Below, piece after piece: positions 54,919 through 64,000 of a DNA stretch of 64,000 bases. The stretch's first letter is position 1; every line of letters starts with the position of its first letter. A program made the position numbers and the translations under genes. The notes beneath the pieces are model-generated. The model ran no database searches and had not been told where the DNA came from. It saw only the letters and a list, made by a program, of their open reading frames with translations. Source of the DNA: Pelagimonas phthalicica (lineage in GTDB: Bacteria; Pseudomonadota; Alphaproteobacteria; Rhodobacterales; Rhodobacteraceae); contig NZ_SOAP01000001.1 in the NCBI RefSeq assembly GCF_004364805.1, positions 1,860,001-1,924,000 of the forward strand, written 5' to 3'.

Positions 54919-56133
54919 GCCAGCCACAGCGGCCTGCAGGTCAAAGACTGGCAAGAGCACGGCCAGAACCACAACCAATACCAAAGCGCCAACCAGCATC
55001 ATCAATAGCGGCTCTAACAGGGCGGCGATGCGTTTGCGCTCGGTTTGCAACTGATGTTCGGTCAGTGTCGCGGCGCGATCCGTCATTGGGGCCAGTCGCA
55101 CGGAAATCTCCCCGGCCGAAATCAATTGGCGCGCGACAGGGGGCAAAAAGCTGAGTTCCTCCAAAGCGGAGGCCAGGCTGCGCCCCTGTCGAATGGCTTG
55201 TGACACGGCCTGCGCTTCGCTTTGAAACTGGTCGATGTTCAGAACACTTGCCGCGCTTTCAACGGCGCTGAGAACCGCGTGGCGTGACCCCAGGACAAGG
55301 GCCAGGGTGCGCATGTATTGAACCGCCTCGGACATGCGCGCAAGCTTGCCCAGAACTGGCAATTTCAACGCGGTATTGTCGCGCAAGCGCCGCAGGGCGG
55401 GGAAATAGGGAATGGCCGTGATCAACAGGATCACCGCGCCCAAGATGGCCAAAACGATCTGCCAGTTGCCAAACAGGAAATCGGAAATTGCCATGACTGT
55501 TACTGTCAAAGGCGGCAAGTCGCGCCCGGTCATTTCGAACATCGACACGATTTCAGGGGCGACATTCACCATGAGAATACCGCAGACCAACAGGGAAACG
55601 GCGGCGACGAACCCGGGATAGATCAGGGCGGTGGCGATCTTGGATTTGCCGATGCTCAGCTCTTCGAGATGATTGGCCAGTTCTTGAAAGACAGCGGCCA
55701 ATTCCCCAGCATCTTCACCCGCTCGCAAGGAGGCAAAGACATACGGCGCAAAGCCCGCGCCAGAGCGTTCCAAAGCTTGGGATAATGGCGCGCCATCCAG
55801 CAATTCGGCGCGGCTGCGTGCAGCCACGGCTTCGAGCGCCGGGTGACCGCCATTTCGAACCGCTTCCAAGGCCTCATCCACCGGCAATTCAGCAGCCAGC
55901 ATGACTGCCATCTGGCGGGTAAAGACGATTTGCAAATCTGGGCTTAGCCGTCTCGCTGTTCGGCCAAAACTAAGCGATGACTTTAAGCCACCCTGTTTGG
56001 CCTCGGAAATCTCGGCCGGAAACAGGTCCTGGCGCGCCAGTTGTTCCGTTGCATGGGTTTCGGTTTCGGCGACAATTGTGCCGGTCTTTTTGCGCCCGGC
56101 GCTGGTATAGGCGACGTAGCTATAGGCCCTCAC
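54916..56133 (-). CDS. gspF: Type II secretion inner-membrane platform protein GspF
   Basis: GspF is the multi-spanning centre of the inner-membrane platform. The 405-residue product has two repeats of the GspF domain and about three membrane segments (FVAAVSLLVCGILMVNVAP, ILGAVILLITAIPYF, LMMLVGALVLVVVLAVLLPV). Family patterns include LSFGRTARRLSPDLQIVFTR near residue 65. The start is GTG at 56133, overlapping the gspE stop as GTGA. Its TAG stop lies in the palindromic element. Confidence 0.95.
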   Translation of the reverse strand: MRAYSYVAYTSAGRKKTGTIVAETETHATEQLARQDLFPAEISEAKQGGLKSSLSFGRTARRLSPDLQIVFTRQMAVMLAAELPVDEALEAVRNGGHPALEAVAARSRAELLDGAPLSQALERSGAGFAPYVFASLRAGEDAGELAAVFQELANHLEELSIGKSKIATALIYPGFVAAVSLLVCGILMVNVAPEIVSMFEMTGRDLPPLTVTVMAISDFLFGNWQIVLAILGAVILLITAIPYFPALRRLRDNTALKLPVLGKLARMSEAVQYMRTLALVLGSRHAVLSAVESAASVLNIDQFQSEAQAVSQAIRQGRSLASALEELSFLPPVARQLISAGEISVRLAPMTDRAATLTEHQLQTERKRIAALLEPLLMMLVGALVLVVVLAVLLPVFDLQAAVAG

Positions 56134-57587
56134 GTGACGTCTCCGACCACGCGCAAAGCCTCGCCCAGGCTGACTTTGCCATCGGCGACGGCTTGCAACC
56201 CTTGGCCGGTCAGCGTGTCGCGCGATGTCAGGGCCAGCGATTTGATCGCGGCTTCGCTTTCGCCTTGGTCAATGGCGTTTCGCAGCGATTCCGTGACCTC
56301 AGTGATTTCGAAAATTCCCATCCGACCGGCATGGCCTGATCCGTTGCAGGAGGGGCAACCATCCGCGTGGAAAAGATGGTTTGGCGGTGTGATCTGGTGA
56401 CGCTCAAAGAGCGCGCGATCATCGGCGCTTAGCGGGATGGCCACGCGACATTCCCGGCAAAGAACCCGCAACAGGCGCTGGGCGATCACGCCACGCAGGG
56501 TGGCGGCGATTAGGAAATTCTCCAACCCCAGATCCCGCAAACGCACAATTGCCCCGACCGAGCTGTTGGCGTGCAGAGAGGAAAACACGAGGTGACCGGT
56601 CAAAGCCGCCTGAGCGGCAGTGCTTGCGGTCTCGGCATCGCGGATTTCGCCGACCAGAATGACATCCGGGTCTTGGCGCAATGTGGCACGCAACCCGGCG
56701 GCAAAGGTCATGCCGATTTCAGAATTGATTTGTGATTGCGAGATGCCGGGCAGGTCATATTCGATCGGATCCTCGACCGTGACAATATTGCGCTCGGACC
56801 GGTTGGCGAGTTGCAGGATCGAATAGAGCGTCGTGGTTTTGCCCGCCCCTGTGGGACCGGTCGCCAGAATGACACCATTAGGAAAGGCGGCCAGTTTGCG
56901 CAGCAGGGTTTCCTGCGCCTCGGATAGGCCCAGATCGGTCAGGGGCATCAACCCGGTCGAGCGATCCAGAATCCGCAGCACAATGCGTTCGCCATAATGA
57001 CCGGGGAGCGAGCTGACACGCGTGTCGATCACTCGACCACCCAGAGACAGGGGGATGCGCCCATCCTGAGGCAGGCGGGTTTCGGCAATGTCCAACCCGG
57101 CCATGACCTTGAACCGTGAGACGATGCGTTTCACCGGCACGTCCGGGCGGTCCAGCATTTCTTGCAAGACACCATCGACGCGGATGCGCACCCGCAATCC
57201 GCCCTCATGCGGCTCCACATGCAGGTCAGAGGCTCCGCTTTGCAGCGCGCGGCGCAGCATCTGGTTCACAAGCTGTATGACCGGAGCGTCGCCGGGTTCG
57301 TCCAGCAAATCCCTTTGACGGCGGGCAAATTCCGCCTCTTCGAGGTCAAAGCTGATGTCTTCCGTTGCGGAGCCTTCGGCGTTGTTGCTGTCGCGATAGG
57401 CCTCGGCCAAGGCGGTGTCAAAGGCCATCTGATCCACCTCAATTACGACAATCTCAGCCCCGCCAATGCGGCGCTGCACCTCGCGCAGGCCCAACTGCGT
57501 GACCTTTGGGCCCAGAACCACACGGCCCGGCGTCAGGACAACCTGTTGATCCTGCGCAAAAGCAAACGGCAAGCGTTGCGACGTCAC
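56130..57587 (-). CDS. gspE: Type II secretion ATPase GspE
   Basis: GspE is the hexameric cytoplasmic ATPase that powers pseudopilus assembly. From GTG at 57587 the product is 485 residues. It has the N2 domain, Walker A GPTGAGKTT near residue 240, an Asp box PDVILVGEIRDAETA, the His box and a four-cysteine zinc region (LCREC and GCPSC). The frame can extend to 57656 or 57674, but that would overlap gspD by 65-83 bp, and homology starts near LPFAFAQ; GTG 5 bp after the gspD stop fits coupled translation. Confidence 0.9.
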   Translation of the reverse strand: MTSQRLPFAFAQDQQVVLTPGRVVLGPKVTQLGLREVQRRIGGAEIVVIEVDQMAFDTALAEAYRDSNNAEGSATEDISFDLEEAEFARRQRDLLDEPGDAPVIQLVNQMLRRALQSGASDLHVEPHEGGLRVRIRVDGVLQEMLDRPDVPVKRIVSRFKVMAGLDIAETRLPQDGRIPLSLGGRVIDTRVSSLPGHYGERIVLRILDRSTGLMPLTDLGLSEAQETLLRKLAAFPNGVILATGPTGAGKTTTLYSILQLANRSERNIVTVEDPIEYDLPGISQSQINSEIGMTFAAGLRATLRQDPDVILVGEIRDAETASTAAQAALTGHLVFSSLHANSSVGAIVRLRDLGLENFLIAATLRGVIAQRLLRVLCRECRVAIPLSADDRALFERHQITPPNHLFHADGCPSCNGSGHAGRMGIFEITEVTESLRNAIDQGESEAAIKSLALTSRDTLTGQGLQAVADGKVSLGEALRVVGDVT

Positions 57588-57591
57588 GCCC

Positions 57592-59589
57592 TTAATGCCC
57601 GCCGAATTTGAGTCGGCTGGGAAGCGGGGGGTAGTTTCGGCGCTGGGCAACGTCATCCACAAATCCGGCGTCAAAGGGTTGGTTCAGATCGGCACCGTCA
57701 AAGGGCAATCCGCCGACCTTGCTTTTGGGAAAGCTTCCATCATCCAGCGGCGCAATGGAAGTACTGATTTCCTTGGCCTTCTTGGTGACTTGCCGCGTAA
57801 TACGTCGCGCCTCGGCGTCACTGGTCACCACCTGCGGGCGGATCAGCATCAGCAAAACGCGCTGCGATTTATTGCTGTTCTTTCCTTTGAAAAGCGCGCC
57901 CAGAACCGGGAGCTTGGACAGTCCCGGTACGCGCTGCGAGACCGATCCATTGCCGTTTTCCAACAATCCGCCCAGCATGATCACCGACCCATCGCGCACG
58001 AGCACAGTGGTGGACAAGGACCGCCGTGTGGTGATTTCACCGCCCGACGAGGCGTTGTCGCTGGTCAGGTTGGAGACCTCTTGCTTGATCAGCAGACGCA
58101 CGGTGCGATCCGCGTTGATCTGCGGCGTGACGTTCAAGGTCAGGCCAACGTCCTGGCGCTCAATGGTCTGGAACGGGTTTTCAACAGCGCTTTCGCCCAC
58201 GGTTGAAAAGCTGCCGGTGACAAAAGGCACGTTCTGCGCCACGACAATCTCGGCCTCTTCGTTGTTCAGGGTCAAAACCGAAGGGGTCGATAACAGCCGG
58301 GTGGAGTTCAGCGAAGTAATGGCGGTCAGCAAGCCGATCAGCCCGTCATTGCCGCGTCGATGGTTCACCGCCAAAACGCCACCATTGCCGGGGTCGCCTC
58401 CGGTGCCGCTGGTCACGGCCGAAATCAGGTTGATCAGGCTGGTGCGTCCGGGCAGGGCGAATTGCGCGCCTCCGACCAAAGCATCGTTCAGGATGGCTCC
58501 GAACTGGACCGAGAGGTCAGACAGCCCTTCGACCGACATTTCAAAAATCACCGCCTCGACAAGCACCTGTTTCGGGCGCTGATCAAGGTAATGGATCATC
58601 TTGGCGATATCGCTGATCCGCTCTTGCGGGGCGGAGACCAGCAAGGAGTTGGTTTGCAGTTCAGGCACAATGCGGATTGGTTCGCGAACACCGGTTGGGT
58701 CCTCGGTGTTCAATGTGCGCATGACAACCTCAGCGATTGAGGTCGCATCGGCATAATTCAATGGAATGGCGCGGGACACCACCGTGTCGCGCTGTGTGTC
58801 CAGCTCGGCCACCAGAACACGTACGCGATGGCGAATGGCCTCGGACCCTGAAATCAGCAGCGCATTCGAGCGCCGGTCGACGGTGACGGTCGAGCTGTCC
58901 TCGAGAATCTCCATCGCCTGAATGACCTGCATCACCTCTGCCGCGTTGGCGTTGCTCAGCCGCAGGATTTCGATGGGTTGGGTCTTGGACGGTTTGTCAA
59001 GCTGGTCGATCAGCTTGGCAATGCGATCAATATTGGCCCCACGATCCGACAGGATCAACCGGTCAGACCCTGGTACCGCCGTGATAATCGCCTCGGATGG
59101 CAGCAGCGGGCGGACAACTTCGATGGCCTCTTGCGGGGTGATGTCATGCACGCGGATCACGCGGGTTTCAAACCCGCCGGGCAGCGCGTCGCCGCTTGTG
59201 GCCAATTCGCGCGCCGAATTCAACGGCACGATCCGGTCGGCCCCGGCCCCGTCGACAATGGTCAGCCTGTTCAGTTCCAAAACGGACAAAAAGACCTGAT
59301 AGAGGTCTTCATTCGACATTTCCTCGGGCGACAGCACGGTGACCGTGCCGCGCACTCCGGGATCAAGGACAAAGCTGCGCCCGGTGGCCTCGGATACGAT
59401 TTCCACAAAGTTGCGAAGGTCGGCGTCGCGCAGGTTCAGGGTGACCTGCGCCTGTGATTTGCTGGGGAAGGTCGCGCTAATACAAAGAAACAAAAGGAAA
59501 AAACAAAGACACTGACAGCCACGCAACAGATGGGACAAGGCCACGGAGAAACCGGCCCTGACGGGGGTCTGCAATGCTTGATGCATCAT
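57592..59589 (-). CDS. gspD: Type II secretion outer-membrane secretin GspD
   Basis: GspD forms the outer-membrane channel. The 665-residue precursor has an N-terminal signal region, N0-N3 periplasmic domains (KAEI-like, with GTVTVLSPEEMSNEDLYQVF) and the secretin core with VPFVTGSF, GLTLNVTPQINADRTVRLLI and SLSTTVLVRDGSVIMLGGLL. It lacks a clear S-domain for pilotin binding. It is the first gene of the gspD-E-F operon; tex ends 171 bp upstream. Confidence 0.95.
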   Translation of the reverse strand: MMHQALQTPVRAGFSVALSHLLRGCQCLCFFLLFLCISATFPSKSQAQVTLNLRDADLRNFVEIVSEATGRSFVLDPGVRGTVTVLSPEEMSNEDLYQVFLSVLELNRLTIVDGAGADRIVPLNSARELATSGDALPGGFETRVIRVHDITPQEAIEVVRPLLPSEAIITAVPGSDRLILSDRGANIDRIAKLIDQLDKPSKTQPIEILRLSNANAAEVMQVIQAMEILEDSSTVTVDRRSNALLISGSEAIRHRVRVLVAELDTQRDTVVSRAIPLNYADATSIAEVVMRTLNTEDPTGVREPIRIVPELQTNSLLVSAPQERISDIAKMIHYLDQRPKQVLVEAVIFEMSVEGLSDLSVQFGAILNDALVGGAQFALPGRTSLINLISAVTSGTGGDPGNGGVLAVNHRRGNDGLIGLLTAITSLNSTRLLSTPSVLTLNNEEAEIVVAQNVPFVTGSFSTVGESAVENPFQTIERQDVGLTLNVTPQINADRTVRLLIKQEVSNLTSDNASSGGEITTRRSLSTTVLVRDGSVIMLGGLLENGNGSVSQRVPGLSKLPVLGALFKGKNSNKSQRVLLMLIRPQVVTSDAEARRITRQVTKKAKEISTSIAPLDDGSFPKSKVGGLPFDGADLNQPFDAGFVDDVAQRRNYPPLPSRLKFGGH

Positions 59590-59760
59590 GATCTGCTCTC
59601 ATTTTCGGGGCTTTTGCGCCCCTTGCTTTGATTATTTGCAGCGATCATAGGCCAAAACCGCAGAAAACGCACGGGTTTCTAACGGTTTGGGCACAAAGCG
59701 GTCAAAGCGATGCAAATGCACCATGAATGGGGGGTGAGACCTGGCAATTCTGCCAGATCA

Positions 59761-62115
59761 TCACCGCTTTTTACGCGACATCGCCTCTTGCAAGGCGGCC
59801 CCAAGCGCACCGGATTGGTTGCTTTGGTTGGGTTTCGCGCTGTAGCCCTTGTTATTGCCTTGGCGCGGCTGCCTTGGTCCCTTGGATGGGCCTTTGGCCC
59901 CGCGATCATTACGGCGGTCGCTGCGTTGATCATTGCCGGGCTTCTTCATCGACAACCCAATGCGTTTGCGGGCTACATCGACCTCGGTCACGCGCACCTT
60001 GACAACATCTCCGGCCTTGACCACGTCATGAGGATCTTTGACGAACCTATCCGCAAGCTGGCTGATATGGACCAAACCATCCTGATGCACACCAATATCC
60101 ACAAACGCCCCAAAGGCGGCGACATTGGTCACAGTTCCTTCAAGCGACATACCAGTACGTAGGTCTTTTATGTCTTCGATTCCATCGGCAAAGCTGGCGG
60201 TTTTGAAATCCGGGCGCGGGTCGCGACCGGGTTTTTCAAGTTCCTGAAAGATGTCGCGCACGGTGGGCAGGCCAAAACGGTCATCAACAAACTGCTCAGC
60301 ACGCAAACCGCGCAGGGCCTTGTCATCACCGGCAATCGCACGCAGGTCACGACCGCAAGACGCAACGATCCGCCGCGCCACATCGTATGCTTCAGGATGG
60401 ACCGAAGAGGCATCCAGCGGCTCCTCCCCCTCGCGAATGCGTAAGAATCCCGCGCATTGCTCAAACGCTTTTGGCCCAAGACCTGAGACCTTGAGCAGCG
60501 CCTTGCGCGAGGCAAAGGCCCCGTTGATATCGCGATGATCGACGATGGATTGCGCCAGCGACGGCCCAAGCCCAGCCACATGAGAAAGCAAAGGCGCAGA
60601 GGCGGTATTGAGGTCAACGCCAACGGCGTTCACCGCGTCTTCGACCACGGCCTCAAGCGTTTTGGCAAGGCGGCGCTGATCCACATCATGCTGATATTGC
60701 CCGACACCGATGGATTGCGGTTCGATTTTGACCAGCTCGGCCAGCGGGTCCTGCAAGCGGCGTGCAATCGATACGGCCCCGCGCAAAGACACGTCGAGAT
60801 CGGGGAATTCCCGCGCCGCCAATTCAGAGGCCGAATAGACCGAGGCCCCGGCCTCGGACACCACAACCTTGGTGGGTTTCTTGACCGCGGGGGGCAGCAG
60901 TTTCAGGGTTTCGGCGACTAGTTTTTCAGTCTCGCGGCTGGCGGTGCCATTGCCGATGGCGACCAGATCAACATTGTGGCGTTGGACCAGCTCGATAATC
61001 TTGGCCTCAGACCCGCGCACATCCATTTTGGGCTGGAACGGGTAGATGGTTGCCGTGTCCAAAACCTTGCCGGTTGCGTCGACCACCGCGACTTTGACTC
61101 CGGTGCGAATACCGGGATCAAGCCCAAGCGTGGCACGCGGACCGGCGGGGGCGGCCAGCAGCAGATCTTTGAGGTTGCGAGCGAAAACGGTGATGGCTTC
61201 CTCGTGGGCGCGTTGGCGAAGATCGGTGAGCAGATCCATATACATGGACAGGCTCAGTTTGATCCGCCAGGTCCAACTGGCCGCTTTGCGCAGCCAGGCA
61301 TCGCCCGGCCCATCGCCACGAATGCCAATGGCAGCACCAATAATCGTCTCGGCCCTTGCGACGCCTGTTTCAGGGTCAGGCGCAATGTCGATGGTGACAA
61401 TTTCCTCTTTTGAGGCGCGCAGGATGGCCAAGGCGCGGTGCGCGGCAATATCCGACCATTTTTCGGAATGGTCGAAATAGTCCGAAAACTTGGCCCCAGC
61501 CTGTTCTTTGCCCTCAGCCACACGCGAGGTAATAACCGCCTCAGCCTTCATGAACTCGCGTAACCGGCCCAGCAGATCGGCGTTTTCGGTCAGCTCTTCG
61601 GCCAGGATATCGCGCGCGCCGTTCAGCGCGGTTTTCACATCCGCCACAGCGTCAGAGACATAGCCCGCCGCCAAAGCCTCGGGGTCAGCGTTCCGATCGC
61701 CCAAAATCGCGCGCAGCAATGGTTCCAGCCCATTTTCGCGGGCAATCATCGCTTTGGTGCGGCGTTTGGGTTTGTAGGGCAAATAGATGTCTTCGAGTGC
61801 CGATTTGGTTTCGGCCCCGGCGATGGCACGGGTCAGATCATCTGTTAGTTTGCCCTGATCCTTGATGGATTGCAGGATGGTCGCACGGCGCGCTTCCATG
61901 TCGCGCAAATAGCCCAGACGATCCGCCAAAAGCCGCAATTGGCTGTCATCCAGCCCACCGGTGACCTCTTTGCGGTAGCGTGCCACAAAAGGAATCGTCG
62001 CACCACCATCCAGCAGTTCAACCGCTGCAGTGACCTGATTGGTATTGGCCCCAATGTCAGAGGCAATGGTGCGGGCGATACGGGTGGCGGTCTGATCCAA
62101 AACAGGCTCCTGCAA
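59761..62115 (-). CDS. tex: Tex family RNA-binding transcription accessory protein
   Basis: Tex is a conserved nucleic-acid-binding protein linked to transcription and stress tolerance. The 784-residue protein has an N-terminal helical domain ([20 protein letters not shown]), a YqgF/RNase H-like segment ([17 protein letters not shown]), helix-hairpin-helix motifs ([20 protein letters not shown]) and a C-terminal S1 domain ([20 protein letters not shown]). A basic tail follows the S1 domain. No other gene is clearly in its operon. Confidence 0.96.
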   Translation of the reverse strand: MQEPVLDQTATRIARTIASDIGANTNQVTAAVELLDGGATIPFVARYRKEVTGGLDDSQLRLLADRLGYLRDMEARRATILQSIKDQGKLTDDLTRAIAGAETKSALEDIYLPYKPKRRTKAMIARENGLEPLLRAILGDRNADPEALAAGYVSDAVADVKTALNGARDILAEELTENADLLGRLREFMKAEAVITSRVAEGKEQAGAKFSDYFDHSEKWSDIAAHRALAILRASKEEIVTIDIAPDPETGVARAETIIGAAIGIRGDGPGDAWLRKAASWTWRIKLSLSMYMDLLTDLRQRAHEEAITVFARNLKDLLLAAPAGPRATLGLDPGIRTGVKVAVVDATGKVLDTATIYPFQPKMDVRGSEAKIIELVQRHNVDLVAIGNGTASRETEKLVAETLKLLPPAVKKPTKVVVSEAGASVYSASELAAREFPDLDVSLRGAVSIARRLQDPLAELVKIEPQSIGVGQYQHDVDQRRLAKTLEAVVEDAVNAVGVDLNTASAPLLSHVAGLGPSLAQSIVDHRDINGAFASRKALLKVSGLGPKAFEQCAGFLRIREGEEPLDASSVHPEAYDVARRIVASCGRDLRAIAGDDKALRGLRAEQFVDDRFGLPTVRDIFQELEKPGRDPRPDFKTASFADGIEDIKDLRTGMSLEGTVTNVAAFGAFVDIGVHQDGLVHISQLADRFVKDPHDVVKAGDVVKVRVTEVDVARKRIGLSMKKPGNDQRSDRRNDRGAKGPSKGPRQPRQGNNKGYSAKPNQSNQSGALGAALQEAMSRKKR

Positions 62116-62237
62116 ACAAATCGGAAACCTGTGATAGCCGTGAGGGCTGTCGGGTCCAAGGACTAATTGTTCAGGATCGAATTTCGGAAAATTTTGGCGC
62201 AGTTCTATGAGGGAGCTTCCGCACTGCGTCGGAAAAA

Positions 62238-62555
62238 TCAGCCCAGCAGGCCGAGGATCAGCGAAAGGGCGATCAGCATATCAATCAGGATAAAGGACCA
62301 TGTCACCCATTTGCGGATTTCGAATTGGTCGCGGCGTTTGAAGGCAATGGTGCCTCCGGCGGTGACCGCGATCAACGCGATGATTTGTGTCGCCGCGCCA
62401 CCGATTGACGTGGCGACCATGTAACCTAGGGCGAGATAGACCAAACCTACAGGAACCAGGGCCCAGGTGTCGCGTCGACGCCCGTCCATCATCCACTCGG
62501 TTGCGTGCCAGATTCCGGTAAAGACGAGCAACCCGCCTGCTATTCCTGTATACAT
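62238..62555 (-). CDS. Small membrane protein of unknown function
   Basis: A 105-residue protein with four probable membrane segments ([70 protein letters not shown]). The histidine in TGIWHATEW may be of interest. I recognise no family. It lies 17 bp downstream of the cytochrome gene on the same strand, so the two are likely co-transcribed and could form a membrane partner for electron transfer, which is inference. Confidence 0.75.
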   Translation of the reverse strand: MYTGIAGGLLVFTGIWHATEWMMDGRRRDTWALVPVGLVYLALGYMVATSIGGAATQIIALIAVTAGGTIAFKRRDQFEIRKWVTWSFILIDMLIALSLILGLLG

Positions 62556-62572
62556 ACTGAATTCCTTTGCCT

Positions 62573-63199
62573 TTATGGGCAGGGCTGGCCTGCCACGCCC
62601 CAGATTGCCATGTCATCCACATGCTGCTGCAGGCTGTAGGGCGCAGGTTCGCGGGTGCCACCGGGGTTCCACCCCCACAGCACGGGCCCATACAGGCTGG
62701 CATCGTGAATAAGGTGGTCAACCAGACCCTCCCAATCGCGGCCTCCATTGCGTTCAGGGTCTTTCATTTGCTCACAGATCTCTTTGTCGGTTTTACCAAA
62801 CCAGACAAATTCGACCGGAGCCAGCTGCCAATCGATACCAAAATGCGGCGGGGCATGAGGTGCGCTGGCCAGATCGGAATTGGTACGATGGCAGGTGGAG
62901 CACATGACCGTTTCAGCACCAATCCGGCTTTCACCGGCATTGATGTTCATCCCGTGCGGGCGGGTTTTGCCATAACTTGGGCCTGACCACATGGGAATGT
63001 TGCTCTCACCCACATGGCAATTGGCGCAGCGCGGATGGCTTGCCACTTCAAAGATCCGCGCAAATGCGACGAGCCCGTCTTCCAGGGTGACTGACCCTGG
63101 TGCCGGGATATTCTTGACGGCAATGGGGTCCCCCTCCCCCTCGGCAAGGGCGGGCGCGGCAAGAACCAAAGCCGCGATGAAGTGGTTTAACTTAATCAT
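62573..63199 (-). CDS. Periplasmic diheme cytochrome c-like protein
   Basis: A 208-residue exported protein: signal peptide MIKLNHFIAALVLAAPALA, then two heme-binding CxxCH motifs (CANCH near residue 59 and CSTCH near residue 100). The spacing and the lack of a larger catalytic domain suggest a small soluble electron carrier or a subunit of an oxidoreductase. Possible axial-ligand methionines follow each site. The 195 bp to the divergent AraC-type gene would hold both promoters, so regulation by that protein is possible. Confidence 0.85.
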   Translation of the reverse strand: MIKLNHFIAALVLAAPALAEGEGDPIAVKNIPAPGSVTLEDGLVAFARIFEVASHPRCANCHVGESNIPMWSGPSYGKTRPHGMNINAGESRIGAETVMCSTCHRTNSDLASAPHAPPHFGIDWQLAPVEFVWFGKTDKEICEQMKDPERNGGRDWEGLVDHLIHDASLYGPVLWGWNPGGTREPAPYSLQQHVDDMAIWGVAGQPCP

Positions 63200-63394
63200 G
63201 TCACGTCTCCCAAGACGGAATTGATCGGCTTTTCAGCGGCAATTCCTCTGTTCGCTGCATTTTAATGTATTTGGAATCCCCCTATTGGGAATTCACTGAA
63301 TGCGCCAAAGTTCTGACATTTCGTGCCAATTATGCTTAGGTAGAGCGCGAAGGCCACGAAAGTGGCCCGTATTTGGCAGGCAACACCGGGTACA

Positions 63395-64000
63395 ATGATG
63401 GGCAATAAATATGCGGTTGGGCAGATGATGCAGCAGGTCAGCGCCATTCTGAACCTGGATACAGGGCGCGTTCTGGCGCGGGCAGGTTTGTCGCCCAGTC
63501 TTGCCGAAGACCCCGATTTTAGCGTTGGGTCAGATGTCTATTTCTCGCTTTGGGATGCCATGATCATCGAGGCTGATCGCCCCAGTATCGTCATGGACCT
63601 TGCCATGGCCTATGCACATGGCCCGTTCCTGCCGCCGATCTTTGCCTTTTCCTGCGCTGATACCCTGGCTTTGGGATTGGAAAGGCTGTCTGTTTTCAAA
63701 CCCTTGATCGGCCCGATGGTGTTTTCTGTAACACGACCAGAGGGTAAGTTGCGCATGTCGATCAAGGCCCTTGATCCGGCTGTGGAACTGCCGGCCAGTT
63801 TGGGTCTTTTCGAGCTTCTGTATATTACGGAATGCGCGCGCGTGTTTTCCGGGACCACAGTGACACCCGTCGAAATGACCGTGACCGCGCCGGTAGCTAT
63901 GGATGAGGCAACGGAAAACCTGCTGCAAAAAGCACCAAAGGTCACCGGAGACCTTACCCTGACCTTCAGCGCCGAGGATGCGGATTTGCCATTGATTACG
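63395..64000 (+). CDS. AraC-type transcriptional regulator, N-terminal part (3' partial)
   Basis: The reading frame from the ATG at 63395 (MMGNKYAVGQMMQQVSAILN; a second ATG is next) is open to the window end, giving 202 residues. It matches the N-terminal ligand-sensing domain of the OruR/ArgR-like AraC branch: LARAGLSPSLAEDPDF, a central HGPFLPPIFAFSCADTLALG and TPVEMTVTAPVAMDEATENL. The C-terminal helix-turn-helix lies beyond the window. It is divergent from the diheme cytochrome gene. Minus-strand frames over it are shadows. Confidence 0.8.
   Translation, partial: MMGNKYAVGQMMQQVSAILNLDTGRVLARAGLSPSLAEDPDFSVGSDVYFSLWDAMIIEADRPSIVMDLAMAYAHGPFLPPIFAFSCADTLALGLERLSVFKPLIGPMVFSVTRPEGKLRMSIKALDPAVELPASLGLFELLYITECARVFSGTTVTPVEMTVTAPVAMDEATENLLQKAPKVTGDLTLTFSAEDADLPLIT

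Noticed and set aside
63530-63945. Minus-strand open frames at the window end
   Set aside because: The plus-strand frame encodes an AraC-type N-terminal domain that runs off the window, which explains the absence of a stop there.

Overview
The window looks like a chromosomal segment of a motile marine alphaproteobacterium of the Roseobacter group (Rhodobacterales). This rests on the flaF-flbT-flagellin arrangement, the FliL/FlgH/FlgA/FlgG/FlgF/FliQ/FliE/FlgC/FlgB gene order, the dnaA-dnaN-recF-gyrB block and the protein-level character of every recognisable gene. No rRNA, tRNA, CRISPR array or intact transposase gene was seen.

Region 1 (1-16.4 kb) is a flagellar cluster. The 3' part of fliR, flhB and a small coiled-coil gene run rightwards. 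A leftward operon flgB-flgC-fliE-fliQ-flgF-flgG-flgA-flgH-fliL encodes rod, rings and export parts, with fliI divergent from it. A second leftward block holds flaF-flbT-DUF1217, two flagellin paralogues with duplicated leaders, and FlgN-like and FlgJ-like genes. fliK and flgD then run rightwards.

Region 2 (16.4-29.2 kb) is housekeeping: ubiE-ubiB leftwards; then a membrane protein, mutM, an enoyl-CoA hydratase, rpsT, dnaA, dnaN, recF, a GNAT gene and gyrB rightwards. The 420 bp between the rpsT terminator and dnaA have no gene but many short hairpins.

Region 3 (29.4-44.8 kb) is accessory and surface-directed. It holds a small exported protein, a tail-fibre-like exported protein, a sulfotransferase, a 1,021-residue fusion of a permease-like membrane domain to FG-GAP and ASPIC/UnbV domains, and a 3,208-residue repeat protein with a C-terminal outer-membrane barrel-like domain. 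The last contains five tandem 606-bp units.

Region 4 (44.9-59.6 kb) encodes a near-complete type II secretion system: gspD-E-F, gspG-H-I-J-K and gspL-M on the minus strand, with gspC and the prepilin peptidase gspO on the plus strand. Two Sel1-repeat proteins and a TPR-like lipoprotein sit among them. Two copies of a palindromic, MITE-like element lie exactly at the gspK/gspL and gspC/gspF junctions and supply the stop codons of gspK, gspF and gspC.

Region 5 (59.7-64 kb) has tex, a small membrane protein, a diheme cytochrome c-like protein and the N-terminal part of an AraC-type regulator cut by the window end.

Taken together, regions 3 and 4 suggest a surface or secreted-protein module beside its secretion machine; that link is inference from proximity.
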